Shown here: one piece after another, positions 25,413-37,356 of the stretch
Position numbering within the stretch: position 1 is the first letter of the stretch
Layout of the letters: every line of letters begins with the position of its first letter
Origin: an uncultured Pelagibacteraceae bacterium
GTDB lineage: Bacteria > Pseudomonadota > Alphaproteobacteria > Pelagibacterales > Pelagibacteraceae
Assembly (NCBI GenBank): GCA_902571525.1
Contig: CACGCL010000001.1
Span: 62,001-126,000, forward strand
DNA: 64,000 nt
Direction of reading: 5' to 3'
Made by a program: the position numbers and the translations under genes
Notes under the pieces: model-generated
Seen by the model: only the letters and a program-made list of their open reading frames with translations
Told to the model about the DNA's origin: nothing
Databases searched by the model: none

Positions 25413-26813
25413 ATGTCTGAAAAATTTGACGCAATTGTTATAGGAGGTGGCCCAGGCGGTTACGTTTGCGCAATTAGACTTGCTCAACTAGGAAAAAAAA
25501 CTGCTTGTGTAGAGTACAGAGGATCTTTAGGTGGAACATGTTTAAATATTGGATGTATCCCATCTAAAAATTTATTAAATCTCTCAGAAAATTTTCAAAA
25601 AGCAAAAAATTTCTCGAAAATAGGAATTGAGATAAGTGAAATTAAACTAAATCTCGATAAAATGATGAAGAACAAAGATAAAGCAGTTACTATATTAACT
25701 AAAGGTGTAGAATTTCTATTTAAAAAAAATAAAGTTACCTACTTCAAGGGTTTTGGAAATTTCATTTCTGATAAAAGAATAAAAATTAAAGATGCTGATG
25801 GTAAAGAGACTGAAATTGAGGGAGAAAATTTAATTATAGCAACAGGCTCAGAGCCTTCCAAGATGCCAAATATTAAATTTGACGAGGAACAAATAGTATC
25901 TTCAACAGGCGCACTATCATTAAAAAAAGTACCTAAAAAAATGATTGTTATTGGTGGTGGCTATATAGGATTGGAAATGGGTTCTGTTTGGTCAAGATTA
26001 GGTGCTGATGTGCACGTAATAGAATATTTAGATCATATAACCCCTGGTATGGATAAAGAAATTTCAAATGAATTTATGAAAATTTTAAAAAAACAAAATT
26101 TAAAATTTCATATGAACACTAAAGTAGAAAATATTACAAAACAAAACGAAAATGTACAGATAGATACCGTAGATAGCAAAGGAGAAAAAAAATCTCATAT
26201 TTGTGATGTTGCTTTAATTTCTATAGGGAGAAAAGCTTTCACTGAAAATCTTAATCTTGAAAAAATAAATATAAAAACCGATGAGAAAGGAAGAATAAAA
26301 GTTGATAAAAATTTTAGAACAGATAAAAAAAATATATTTGCTATAGGTGATGTAATCCAGGGGCCGATGTTAGCGCATAAGGCTGAGGAAGAAGGTATAG
26401 CTGTTGCAGAAATTATAGCAGGTCAATCTGGACACGTAAATTATGATTTAATTCCTGGAGTTATATATACTTCTCCGGAGGTAGCAAGTATAGGAAAAAC
26501 AGAAGAACAATTAAAAAAACAAAATATAAATTATAAAATAGGTAAGTTTCCTTTCATGGCAAACTCTAGAGCTAAGGCAATCGATGAACCTGAGGGTTTT
26601 GTTAAAATTTTAGCAGATCATTCAACAGATAAAGTTTTAGGAGTTCATATTATAGGCCCACATGCAGGTGAAATGATAGCAGAAATGGCAATTGCAATGG
26701 AATTTGGTGCAAGTTCTGAGGATATAGCAAGGACATGCCATGCTCACCCTACATTTTCTGAGGCAATCAAAGAAGCCGCATTATCTGTAGACAAAAGACA
26801 AATTCATTCGTAA
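25413..26813 (+). CDS. lpdA: Dihydrolipoyl dehydrogenase
   Basis: GGTCLNIGCIPSKNLL redox motif; AIGDVIQGPMLAHKAEEEG; HAHPTFSEAIKEA. Confidence 0.97.
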   Translation: MSEKFDAIVIGGGPGGYVCAIRLAQLGKKTACVEYRGSLGGTCLNIGCIPSKNLLNLSENFQKAKNFSKIGIEISEIKLNLDKMMKNKDKAVTILTKGVEFLFKKNKVTYFKGFGNFISDKRIKIKDADGKETEIEGENLIIATGSEPSKMPNIKFDEEQIVSSTGALSLKKVPKKMIVIGGGYIGLEMGSVWSRLGADVHVIEYLDHITPGMDKEISNEFMKILKKQNLKFHMNTKVENITKQNENVQIDTVDSKGEKKSHICDVALISIGRKAFTENLNLEKINIKTDEKGRIKVDKNFRTDKKNIFAIGDVIQGPMLAHKAEEEGIAVAEIIAGQSGHVNYDLIPGVIYTSPEVASIGKTEEQLKKQNINYKIGKFPFMANSRAKAIDEPEGFVKILADHSTDKVLGVHIIGPHAGEMIAEMAIAMEFGASSEDIARTCHAHPTFSEAIKEAALSVDKRQIHS

Positions 26814-26874
26814 TTAATTTTTAGTCTAAATTTTACTTATGTCAAAACGCGCTCTTACTAATCAAAAATAAATC

Positions 26875-26880
26875 TATAAT
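26875..26880 (+). promoter_or_regulatory. Perfect -10 hexamer (TATAAT) 10 nt upstream of the oxygenase ATG
   Basis: aatcTATAATagtagtttaaATG; no convincing -35 found. Confidence 0.45.
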
Positions 26881-26890
26881 AGTAGTTTAA

Positions 26891-27886
26891 ATGAAAAACC
26901 CCAATATCAATTTAAATTCTAAAATATGTGATGACACCGATATCAGTAAACCATGGGATAAGGATAATCAGGCCTGGTGGGACTGGTATGTTAGTCTTGC
27001 TGATAATGATGTTAAAGAAGATGAAATCATTAATGTCGATCCCTTACCAGATATTGAAATACCCACAGATGATGAGGTTATCTCGGAATTAGCTGAACCC
27101 TATCTTTTAACTAATGATCAAATTAATTCTTTTAAAAAAAACGGATTCATAAAACTTAAGAGGGTTTTCTCACCTGGGGCTGTGCTAAAACTTCGAGCTG
27201 AGTTAATTAATCTGTTAAAAGAAAAGTTTAATATTGATCCAGATGAAGGGGCACATAACCGTTTCCTTAGTCTTGAAATAATTTGGCCTGATAACGCACT
27301 TCTTCGCGCTTATGTGTTATCACCTCGTCTAGGGCAAATCTCAGCTAATCTTCTTGAAGTACCTGCTGTTAGGCTTTACCATGATAATGTACTAGCTAAA
27401 CAAGCTGGTTGTGGTCGTACCCCATGGCACTTTGACGATCATCATTTTCCTCTAAACACTAATGATGTAATTACCGCTTGGGCGCCAGCACAACCAACAC
27501 CTCTTGAGATGGGACCACTCTCTTTTGCTTATCCACTAGATGTCCACAAATTAATTGATGCTGTTAAGTTTGAAAAGACTGGCACTGGATATGACCGTGG
27601 AGTCTCGGATATTTTTTCAAAAAATAATGTGAGTGTAAATGAAACCCCATTTGAGCTGGGTGAAGTTAGCTTTCATCATAATTTAAATTTTCATACAGCA
27701 TCACGTAACCGTACTAATCGTAGCCGAGTGGTTCTAGCCAATACTTATTACCGAGATGGAGCTAGATTAGTCAATGCTCCTACGATGGTTTCTGGTGACT
27801 GGCAAAAATTTATGCCTAATGTCAAACCAGGAAATGTAGCTGCTAGTCCACTAAATCCAATTTGTTGGCCAATTAAAGACAAATAA
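26891..27886 (+). CDS. Phytanoyl-CoA dioxygenase superfamily (2OG/Fe(II)-type) oxygenase, substrate unknown
   Basis: YLLTNDQINSFKKNGFIKLKRVFSPGAV N-terminus typical of PhyH family; HxD in TPWHFDDHHF and distal HTASRNRTNRSR. Confidence 0.82.
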   Translation: MKNPNINLNSKICDDTDISKPWDKDNQAWWDWYVSLADNDVKEDEIINVDPLPDIEIPTDDEVISELAEPYLLTNDQINSFKKNGFIKLKRVFSPGAVLKLRAELINLLKEKFNIDPDEGAHNRFLSLEIIWPDNALLRAYVLSPRLGQISANLLEVPAVRLYHDNVLAKQAGCGRTPWHFDDHHFPLNTNDVITAWAPAQPTPLEMGPLSFAYPLDVHKLIDAVKFEKTGTGYDRGVSDIFSKNNVSVNETPFELGEVSFHHNLNFHTASRNRTNRSRVVLANTYYRDGARLVNAPTMVSGDWQKFMPNVKPGNVAASPLNPICWPIKDK

Positions 27887-28806
27887 TGAAAAACATAAAT
27901 AATCAGAAGGGATTGAATTCACTCTGGACTGACAGTCTTACTCAAAATCTTCATCCTGATGGAAATGCCTTAGTTGATCATTTAAGAACTATACATCAAG
28001 AACATACTGGATTTACTGAAGCGTGCGCAAGTTCTTGTCGAGATGAAGTTGGACGTAATAGTTATGAATGGTTGGCTGAACTTGTTCCTAATAAAGAAGG
28101 TTTGCGAGTATTAGATCTTGCATGTGGGTCAGGGCCGTTATTAAAAATCTTATATGACCGTAATAAAAAAATGAATTTAAAAGGTATAGACATGTGTCCT
28201 GAGGAATTAGCTTTAGCTAAGTCTCGTTTTACAAACAGTGGAGTTAACCTAATTGAGTCAAAAGCACAAAATTTAATTTCAATCAATGATAACTCTATAG
28301 ATATAGTCTTATGTCATTGGGCTTTAACATTGATGGATCCAGTAACTCCTGTATTAAATGAAGTCAGACGAGTTTTAACTTCTGAAGGTCGGTTTGTTGC
28401 TTTAGTTGATGGACCGATGAATGCAGCACTTGGCTATAGAGAGATACACAATTTAATTTATAGTTATGTTAAGGAAGAAATACCTTGTTATGGAGAAATT
28501 GATTTAGGTGATCCAAGGATACGAGGATCTGATAGTTTAAGTAACCTCGTACAAAGGGTTTTTCCAGAAGCAAATGTAACTATTGAAACAAATGTTGTGT
28601 CTATGGTGGGACCAGTTACCCAAATAGCTGAAATTGCAGCAGGATTTTTTTATGCCGCATATATCTTAAATCCTAAGAAAAGAAAACTAATGATCACAAG
28701 CCTATCTAACTTACTCGAAATACCTAAAGAAACCTCTAATGCTAAAAGACAAGGTCGATTTTCAATGCCAATTAATCGTCTTTTAGTTGCGCCTGGTATA
28801 AAATGA
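27886..28806 (+). CDS. Class I SAM-dependent methyltransferase, substrate unknown
   Basis: Motif I VLDLACGSGPLLKIL; motif II GIDMCPEELALAKSRF; motif IV IDIVLCHWALTLMDPV. Confidence 0.85.
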   Translation: MKNINNQKGLNSLWTDSLTQNLHPDGNALVDHLRTIHQEHTGFTEACASSCRDEVGRNSYEWLAELVPNKEGLRVLDLACGSGPLLKILYDRNKKMNLKGIDMCPEELALAKSRFTNSGVNLIESKAQNLISINDNSIDIVLCHWALTLMDPVTPVLNEVRRVLTSEGRFVALVDGPMNAALGYREIHNLIYSYVKEEIPCYGEIDLGDPRIRGSDSLSNLVQRVFPEANVTIETNVVSMVGPVTQIAEIAAGFFYAAYILNPKKRKLMITSLSNLLEIPKETSNAKRQGRFSMPINRLLVAPGIK

Positions 28807-29726
28807 AATCGTTTTTACAAGAAGTAAGTCTCGGTTTAAATAAAAAAAACAAGAAGTTAAGTTCTAAATGGTTTTATGATTTTCATGGATCCAAACTTTT
28901 TGAACAAATTACTAAGCTGAAAGAATATTACCCAGCACGAACGGAAATAAAAATTTTAAATGATAATAAAATTGAAATTGCAAATAAAATAGGTAGAAGT
29001 GCAGTTTTAATTGAACCAGGTGCTGGTGACATTAAAAAAATAGAAATTTTTCTGAGCAGCTTAGATAAGCCAAAAAAATATGTACCGTTAGATATTTCCA
29101 AAGACTATATGATCAAAATATCTAAAGGTTTTAAGAAAAAATTTCCGAAAGTAGTCATAACTCCAAAAGGATATGACTTTTCCGGAAATAATAAACTGCC
29201 ATTTAAAATTAATTCATCAGAAAATATAATTATTTTTTTTCCAGGATCAACCATAGGTAATTTTGAAAAAAAGGATGCTATTAAATTTTTAAAAATGCTT
29301 AAATTTAAATTTAAAGCAAAAAAAATTATCATTGGTGCCGACTTAATTAAAAATATTCCAACTCTAATTTCCGCTTACGATGATAAAAAAGGTGTAACTG
29401 CAAAATTCAACAAAAATATTTTAAAAAGAATAAATACAGAATTAGGTGGAGATATAAACCTAAATTTCTATAAACATCTAGCGATTTATAACAAATCAAA
29501 AAAAAGAATAGAGATGAGATTAAAAGCTAAAAAAAATAATACTATCAGTATCAATGGTTCAAAATATTTAATTAAAAAAAATGAGGAGATTCACACTGAG
29601 AATTCTCATAAATATACGATAAGATCGTTCAAAAATTTAGCAAATAAAGCAGGGTGGAGAATCAAGAAAACCTGGGTCGATGACAAAAAACTTTTTAGTG
29701 TTCATTTTCTAGATCTAGCTCTATAA
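28803..29726 (+). CDS. EgtD-like (histidine Nalpha-methyltransferase family) methyltransferase
   Basis: KWFYDFHGSKLFEQITKLKEYYPARTE, LIEPGAGDIKKIE, FFPGSTIGNF are EgtD-family signatures; 4-bp overlap with the preceding gene. Confidence 0.85.
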   Translation: MKSFLQEVSLGLNKKNKKLSSKWFYDFHGSKLFEQITKLKEYYPARTEIKILNDNKIEIANKIGRSAVLIEPGAGDIKKIEIFLSSLDKPKKYVPLDISKDYMIKISKGFKKKFPKVVITPKGYDFSGNNKLPFKINSSENIIIFFPGSTIGNFEKKDAIKFLKMLKFKFKAKKIIIGADLIKNIPTLISAYDDKKGVTAKFNKNILKRINTELGGDINLNFYKHLAIYNKSKKRIEMRLKAKKNNTISINGSKYLIKKNEEIHTENSHKYTIRSFKNLANKAGWRIKKTWVDDKKLFSVHFLDLAL

Positions 29727-29797
29727 GTCTAGTTTTTGCTTTGTTATACTTAAAATTATTTCTGGCGCCGATATAAGTTTTAACCAAATACTTGATT

Positions 29798-29827
29798 GAC
29801 ATATATTCTATAAGCACCGAACATAAT
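29798..29827 (+). promoter_or_regulatory. Candidate sigma70 promoter in the long intergenic region
   Basis: TTGACA (29798-29803), 18-nt spacer, CATAAT (29822-29827). Confidence 0.4.
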
Positions 29828-30045
29828 TAGAATAGAATTTAAATTTTCTTGCTCATTATAAGAAGTTAAACTAAAGTTTAAGGATAGCTAGGATTGTTTA
29901 GAAATATTTTAATTAGACGATAAGTCTTGATATAATCTTGGCACTTAAAGTAAAATGAAAATAGCGCTTTTAGAATTATTGTATATCAATATAAATAGAG
30001 CGAAAATAAATTACTGATGCACTCTTAATATATTTTATATTATAA

Positions 30046-32007
30046 ATGAACTTTCCTATTCTTATTCCAAATATATTTGATTATCCATTTACTTATACTT
30101 CAGACATTAATTTAAATGTTGGAGATTATGTTGAGGTGCCCTTTGGGAAAAAAAAAATCAATGGTGTAGTTTGGAATGAATTTGAAAATACAAAATCAAA
30201 AAATTTTACATTAAAAAAAGTAATAAAAAAACTAGATGTTAATCCACTAAAAATATCAACCATAAATTTCTTGAATTGGTTTTCAAGATACAACATAGTT
30301 CCTAAAGGAATGGCTTTAAAACTTCATTTGTTGAGTAATTATGCTATTGAAAATAAGTCAAATGATAATTTCATTGAATATGAGCTAAAAGTAAAAAGTT
30401 CTATTTATGAATTAAACAATGAGCAGCTTAAGTGTTTTTCAGGATTATTGAAGAAAAATAATAAATTCAACGTTAGTGTTCTTCAAGGAACAACTGGCTC
30501 AGGAAAAACTCTAGTATATTTCAATTTAATTAAGGATAAAATTAAAAAAAATAAACAAGCGCTAATACTATTACCTGAAATAGGTTTAGTAGGTGAATTT
30601 CAGAAAAAATTTATTGATTTTTTTGGTTTCAAACCTGCAGTCTGGCATTCTGGAATAACCCTAAAAAATAAAAAAAAAATATGGAATGGTTTAAGTAATG
30701 GAAAAATTAAAGCGATTATTGGGGCAAGATCCTCTCTTTTTTTACCTTTTAAAGAGTTGGGAGTTATAATTGTTGACGAGGAACACGACCAATCCTTTAA
30801 ACAAGACGAGGGTGTATCATATAATGCAAGAGATATGGCTATATCAAGAGCTTCTTATGAAAATATTCCAATAAACCTAATATCTGCAGTTCCATCAATT
30901 GAAACGTATAATAACATAATAAAAGGTAAATATTTCTCTTATAGAATTTTAAATAGATACAAAAATGCAAAATTACCAGAATATGAGCTAATTGATTTGA
31001 CAAAAGAAAAAAAAAATACAGGTAATTTACTTTCAGAAAAAATTGTAGATAGGGTTGAATATCATTTAAAGAAAAATGATCAGGTACTTTTTTTTGTTAA
31101 TCGAAGAGGATATTCTCCTTTTGTCATTTGTAAAAAATGTTTAAAGACCTTTACTTGTCCAAAGTGCTCTATAAATCTTGTCTATCATAAAAAAATAAAT
31201 AAAATTTTATGTCATTATTGTGGTTATAAAAATAATTTAGATACAAATTGTAAAAAAAATCATAAGGAACAATGTGAATTTATTTATAGTGGCTCAGGTG
31301 TCGAAAAAATATTAGAGGAGGTAAAAAAGAAATTCCCAGGAAAAAAAACTGTTATTTTTTCAAGTGATACAATTAAAAAGAAAAATTCACAATATGAGAT
31401 AGAAAAAATTATTAATAATGAAACTAAAATTTTGATTGGAACTCAACTTATTTCAAAAGGTTTTCATTTTCCAAATTTAAATTGTATAGTTATTTTAGAT
31501 TTAGACTTTGCATTAAGAGGCTTTGATATAAGAAGCGTAGAAAAAACAGTGCAGTTATATCATCAATTATCGGGTAGAGCTGGCAGAGAGGGAAAGCCAT
31601 CAAAAGTATATTTTCAAACAATCAACAAAAAAAACAATATGATATCGCAAATTACAAATCCTGACCCAGATGTTTTTTTGAAAAAAGAACTTGAATTAAG
31701 AAAAAAATTTAGTTTACCGCCCTTTGAAAGATTCGTATCAATTATAATCAGTTGTAAGAGAGCCGATATGTCAGAAAAGATCGCATATAATTTAGTAAAC
31801 TCTCTTAAAATAAAAACACAAGGAAATATTTTAGGTCCTGTTAATGCTCCAATTTATAAAATAAGAGGTAGATATAGAAATAGAATACTTATTAGATCAA
31901 GTAAAAATATTAAAATTCAACAACAAATACTAAATACTATTAAAAATTTTAAACAACCAGCTGAAATAAAACTTTCAGTTGATGTTGATCCAATAAACTT
32001 CAATTAA
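30046..32007 (+). CDS. priA: Primosomal protein N' (PriA helicase)
   Basis: LQGTTGSGKTLVYF; VDEEHDQSFKQDEG; zinc-binding CKKCLKTFTCPKCSINLVYH..CHYCG; LSGRAGREGKPS. Confidence 0.96.
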   Translation: MNFPILIPNIFDYPFTYTSDINLNVGDYVEVPFGKKKINGVVWNEFENTKSKNFTLKKVIKKLDVNPLKISTINFLNWFSRYNIVPKGMALKLHLLSNYAIENKSNDNFIEYELKVKSSIYELNNEQLKCFSGLLKKNNKFNVSVLQGTTGSGKTLVYFNLIKDKIKKNKQALILLPEIGLVGEFQKKFIDFFGFKPAVWHSGITLKNKKKIWNGLSNGKIKAIIGARSSLFLPFKELGVIIVDEEHDQSFKQDEGVSYNARDMAISRASYENIPINLISAVPSIETYNNIIKGKYFSYRILNRYKNAKLPEYELIDLTKEKKNTGNLLSEKIVDRVEYHLKKNDQVLFFVNRRGYSPFVICKKCLKTFTCPKCSINLVYHKKINKILCHYCGYKNNLDTNCKKNHKEQCEFIYSGSGVEKILEEVKKKFPGKKTVIFSSDTIKKKNSQYEIEKIINNETKILIGTQLISKGFHFPNLNCIVILDLDFALRGFDIRSVEKTVQLYHQLSGRAGREGKPSKVYFQTINKKNNMISQITNPDPDVFLKKELELRKKFSLPPFERFVSIIISCKRADMSEKIAYNLVNSLKIKTQGNILGPVNAPIYKIRGRYRNRILIRSSKNIKIQQQILNTIKNFKQPAEIKLSVDVDPINFN

Positions 32008-32119
32008 TTAAGAAAAAAACCTGTTTTTTTTCACCTCTAGCTTGATCAGATCTAGGCGATATGCTAATTAATTCGAAATTTAACCGCTAAGTAAATATAA
32101 CTAACTTATTTAAAAAAAA

Positions 32120-32650
32120 ATGACCTTTAATAGTTACTCACAAGCTTTGTACGAATTATCGATAGATTACGACATATTAAACGAAATTGAAGATCAGGCT
32201 AAATCTGTTTTGAAAGCTTTGGAAACAATAAAAGTGTTTAATGATTTTATCAAAAATCCCCTTTTTACTCAGAATGACCATACTCAAATAATAAATGCTA
32301 TTTCAAAAGAGTTTAGCTTTGATCCAACACTAGAAAAATTTTTAAAATTATTAGTTAGTAAGCGAAGACTTTTTTATTTAGATAAAATTTTAAAAGATTT
32401 TATGACTTATTGTTCTTTTAAAAGAGGTGAAGTAAAAGCAAAATTAATATCATCAAAAGAACTTAAAGACGATGAAATAAATGATATTAAAAAAGAATTA
32501 TTTAATAAATTTGGATCAAAAATTAATCTTGATTATAAAATAGATAAAGATTTAATTTCAGGATTAATAATTCAAGTAGGAAGTGTTATGATAGATAATT
32601 CAATGAAAAACAAGCTTAAGCAAATTAAATCACAAATGATAGAGGTTTAA
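32120..32650 (+). CDS. atpH: ATP synthase subunit delta
   Basis: YSQALYELS N-term; LISGLIIQVGSVMIDNSMKNKLKQIK C-term; operon position. Confidence 0.95.
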   Translation: MTFNSYSQALYELSIDYDILNEIEDQAKSVLKALETIKVFNDFIKNPLFTQNDHTQIINAISKEFSFDPTLEKFLKLLVSKRRLFYLDKILKDFMTYCSFKRGEVKAKLISSKELKDDEINDIKKELFNKFGSKINLDYKIDKDLISGLIIQVGSVMIDNSMKNKLKQIKSQMIEV

Positions 32651-34183
32651 ATGGATATTAATCCTTCAGAAGTAACTAAAATATTAAAAGAACAAATTAA
32701 AAAGTTTGGAGATAAATCAGAAGTAACTGAAATCGGTCAGGTTTTATCTGTTGGTGATGGAATTGCTAGAATTTATGGATTAGACAATGTTCAAGCCGGA
32801 GAAATGGTAGAGTTTTCTGACGGATCCAAAGGCATGGCATTAAACCTCGAGAATGATAATGTCGGGGTTGTAATATTTGGAGACGATAGAGCCGTTAAAG
32901 AAGGTGACACAGTTAAAAGAACAGGTGCAATTGTAGATACGCCAGTTGGTAAAGAATTGTTAGGTAGAGTGGTAGATGGTTTAGGAAATCCTATCGATGG
33001 GAAGGGTTCATTAGATAAAGGAGTAAAGAGAACAAGAGTTGAGGTAAAAGCTCCCGGAATAATTCCACGTAAATCTGTTAACGAACCTATGCAAACTGGG
33101 CTAAAATCAATTGATAGTTTAGTCCCGATCGGAAGAGGACAAAGAGAGCTAATAATTGGTGACAGACAAACTGGAAAAACAGCTGTTGCAATTGATACAA
33201 TAATTAATCAAAAGAAAATAAATCAGTCTGGAGACGAAAAGCAAAAGTTGTATTGTGTTTATGTTGCAATCGGCCAAAAAAGATCAACTGTTAGGCAAAT
33301 TGAAAAAACTTTAGAAGAAGCAGGTGCAATGGAATATACAACAATAGTTGCTGCAACAGCATCAGATGCAGCGCCACTTCAATTTTTAGCACCTTACACA
33401 GGTTGTGCTATGGGTGAATATTTTAGAGACAACGGAATGCATGCTCTAATTATTTATGATGACTTATCAAAACAAGCTGTTGCATACAGACAAATGTCTT
33501 TACTCTTAAGAAGGCCACCAGGGAGAGAAGCTTACCCAGGAGATGTATTTTATCTGCACAGCAGATTGCTAGAGAGAGCTGCTAAATTAAGCGACGATCA
33601 CGGTGGCGGATCATTGACTGCGCTTCCAATAATTGAAACACAAGGCGGAGATGTGTCAGCATTTATACCTACAAATGTAATCTCAATTACTGATGGACAA
33701 ATATTTTTAGAAACAGAATTATTTAACCAAGGAATTAGACCAGCAATTAACGTTGGACTATCAGTATCAAGAGTTGGATCTTCAGCTCAAACAAAAGCGA
33801 TGAAAACTGTATCTGGATCAATGAAACTTGAGCTAGCTCAGTATAGAGAAATGGCAGCCTTTGCTCAATTTGGATCAGACTTAGATGCATCTACGCAAAA
33901 ATTATTAAATAGAGGTGCAAAACTTACAGAGCTTTTAAAACAAAAACAATATTCACCAATGACGGTTGCGGAACAAGTGATTTCAGTATTCTGTGGTGTC
34001 AAAGGATACTTGGACGATGTTGAACAAAAAGATATTTCAAGATTTGAAACAACCATTATTGAAAAATGTAGATCAGATAGACCTGAAATAATTGACTCTA
34101 TATCCTCATCAGGGAAACTTGATGAAGAAAGTGAAAAATTATTAAAAGAATTAATTCTAGGTCTAAAGAAAAGTTTTAACTAA
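32651..34183 (+). CDS. atpA: ATP synthase subunit alpha
   Basis: [38 protein letters not shown]. Confidence 0.99.
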   Translation: MDINPSEVTKILKEQIKKFGDKSEVTEIGQVLSVGDGIARIYGLDNVQAGEMVEFSDGSKGMALNLENDNVGVVIFGDDRAVKEGDTVKRTGAIVDTPVGKELLGRVVDGLGNPIDGKGSLDKGVKRTRVEVKAPGIIPRKSVNEPMQTGLKSIDSLVPIGRGQRELIIGDRQTGKTAVAIDTIINQKKINQSGDEKQKLYCVYVAIGQKRSTVRQIEKTLEEAGAMEYTTIVAATASDAAPLQFLAPYTGCAMGEYFRDNGMHALIIYDDLSKQAVAYRQMSLLLRRPPGREAYPGDVFYLHSRLLERAAKLSDDHGGGSLTALPIIETQGGDVSAFIPTNVISITDGQIFLETELFNQGIRPAINVGLSVSRVGSSAQTKAMKTVSGSMKLELAQYREMAAFAQFGSDLDASTQKLLNRGAKLTELLKQKQYSPMTVAEQVISVFCGVKGYLDDVEQKDISRFETTIIEKCRSDRPEIIDSISSSGKLDEESEKLLKELILGLKKSFN

Positions 34184-34188
34184 TTAAA

Positions 34189-36484
<2,296 letters not shown>

Positions 36485-36880
36485 ATGGAACAATTTAATT
36501 TGGAAATAATAAGTCCTGAGAAATCCTTTTTAATAAAGAATGATGCTTTAGAAGTGGTTGTTCCTGCCATCGAGGGTTATATGGGCATACTTAAAGATCA
36601 TACACCAATAATTTCATTCTTAAAACCTGGAATTATTGATGTAAAATTAAATAATGAAAGCTTAAATTTTTATGTTGATGATGGAGTTGTTGAGTTTAAA
36701 AATAACACTTTGTCAATACTGACTAGTAATATTTTTGATATAAAAGACATTAATAAGAACAATGTTGATATAATTATAAAAGATGCTGAGGAAGAATTGA
36801 AAAAAGAAAATATTAAAGATCAAGATCGATTTATTTTAGAAAAAAAAATAGAGGTATTGAATTCTCTAAATATTAATTAA
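36485..36880 (+). CDS. atpC: ATP synthase subunit epsilon
   Basis: MEQFNLEIISPEKSFL; VVVPAIEGYMGILKDHTPIIS; operon position. Confidence 0.95.
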   Translation: MEQFNLEIISPEKSFLIKNDALEVVVPAIEGYMGILKDHTPIISFLKPGIIDVKLNNESLNFYVDDGVVEFKNNTLSILTSNIFDIKDINKNNVDIIIKDAEEELKKENIKDQDRFILEKKIEVLNSLNIN

Positions 36881-37352
36881 TTATAATCTTTTTAACCTCT
36901 GACTTTAAATTTTTATATACTTCAGTTTTAAAATCCACGACATAATTAGTGATTTCGTCTATATCTACCCATCTCCATTCTGAAAACTCTGGTTTTTTAG
37001 TTTTAATGTTAATCTCTGTGTCTTTGCCGTTAAATTTCATACAAAACCATTTCTGTTTTTGTCCTTTATATTTACCTCTCCAAATTATACCAAGAAGATT
37101 TTTAGGCAAAAAATAAGTTTGATAACCGTCAATTTCTTTAATTAAATCTACATTTTTTACACTAGTTTCTTCCTCCAGCTCTCTAAGTGCTGCATCTAAA
37201 AATTTCTCATTTCCGTCAACTCCGCCTTGAGGCATTTGCCAATAATTGTTTGGATTATCTAATCTCTTTGCCACAAAAACTTTATTATGTTTATTTAAAA
37301 GAATAATGCCAACACCCATTCTTAAGGGTAAATTTTTATATTTTCCTTGCAT
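36873..37352 (-). CDS. rppH: RNA pyrophosphohydrolase (Nudix)
   Basis: LPLRMGVGIILLN; Nudix box GGVDGNEKFLDAALRELEEETSV. Start set at internal ATG 37352 (MQGKYKNLPLRMGVG) because the longer track ORF overlaps ctpA. Confidence 0.9.
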   Translation of the reverse strand: MQGKYKNLPLRMGVGIILLNKHNKVFVAKRLDNPNNYWQMPQGGVDGNEKFLDAALRELEEETSVKNVDLIKEIDGYQTYFLPKNLLGIIWRGKYKGQKQKWFCMKFNGKDTEINIKTKKPEFSEWRWVDIDEITNYVVDFKTEVYKNLKSEVKKIIIN

Positions 37353-37356
37353 AAAA

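Noticed and set aside
26814-26890. Transposase/integrase or att-site remnants flanking the foreign-codon cassette
   Set aside because: No direct repeats, tRNA fragment or recombinase coding remnant could be recognised by eye.
29866-29881. Intrinsic terminator for the EgtD-like gene
   Set aside because: The TTAAACT/AGTTTAA dyad is short, AT-rich, 140 bp downstream of the stop and lacks a following T run.
32008-32119. Possible structured leader upstream of the atp operon (ctagcttgatcagatctag)
   Set aside because: Only a short TGATCA palindrome and imperfect CTAG pair; no extended stem that I could support. A weak TTGATC-17-TAATTA promoter is possible but not listed.
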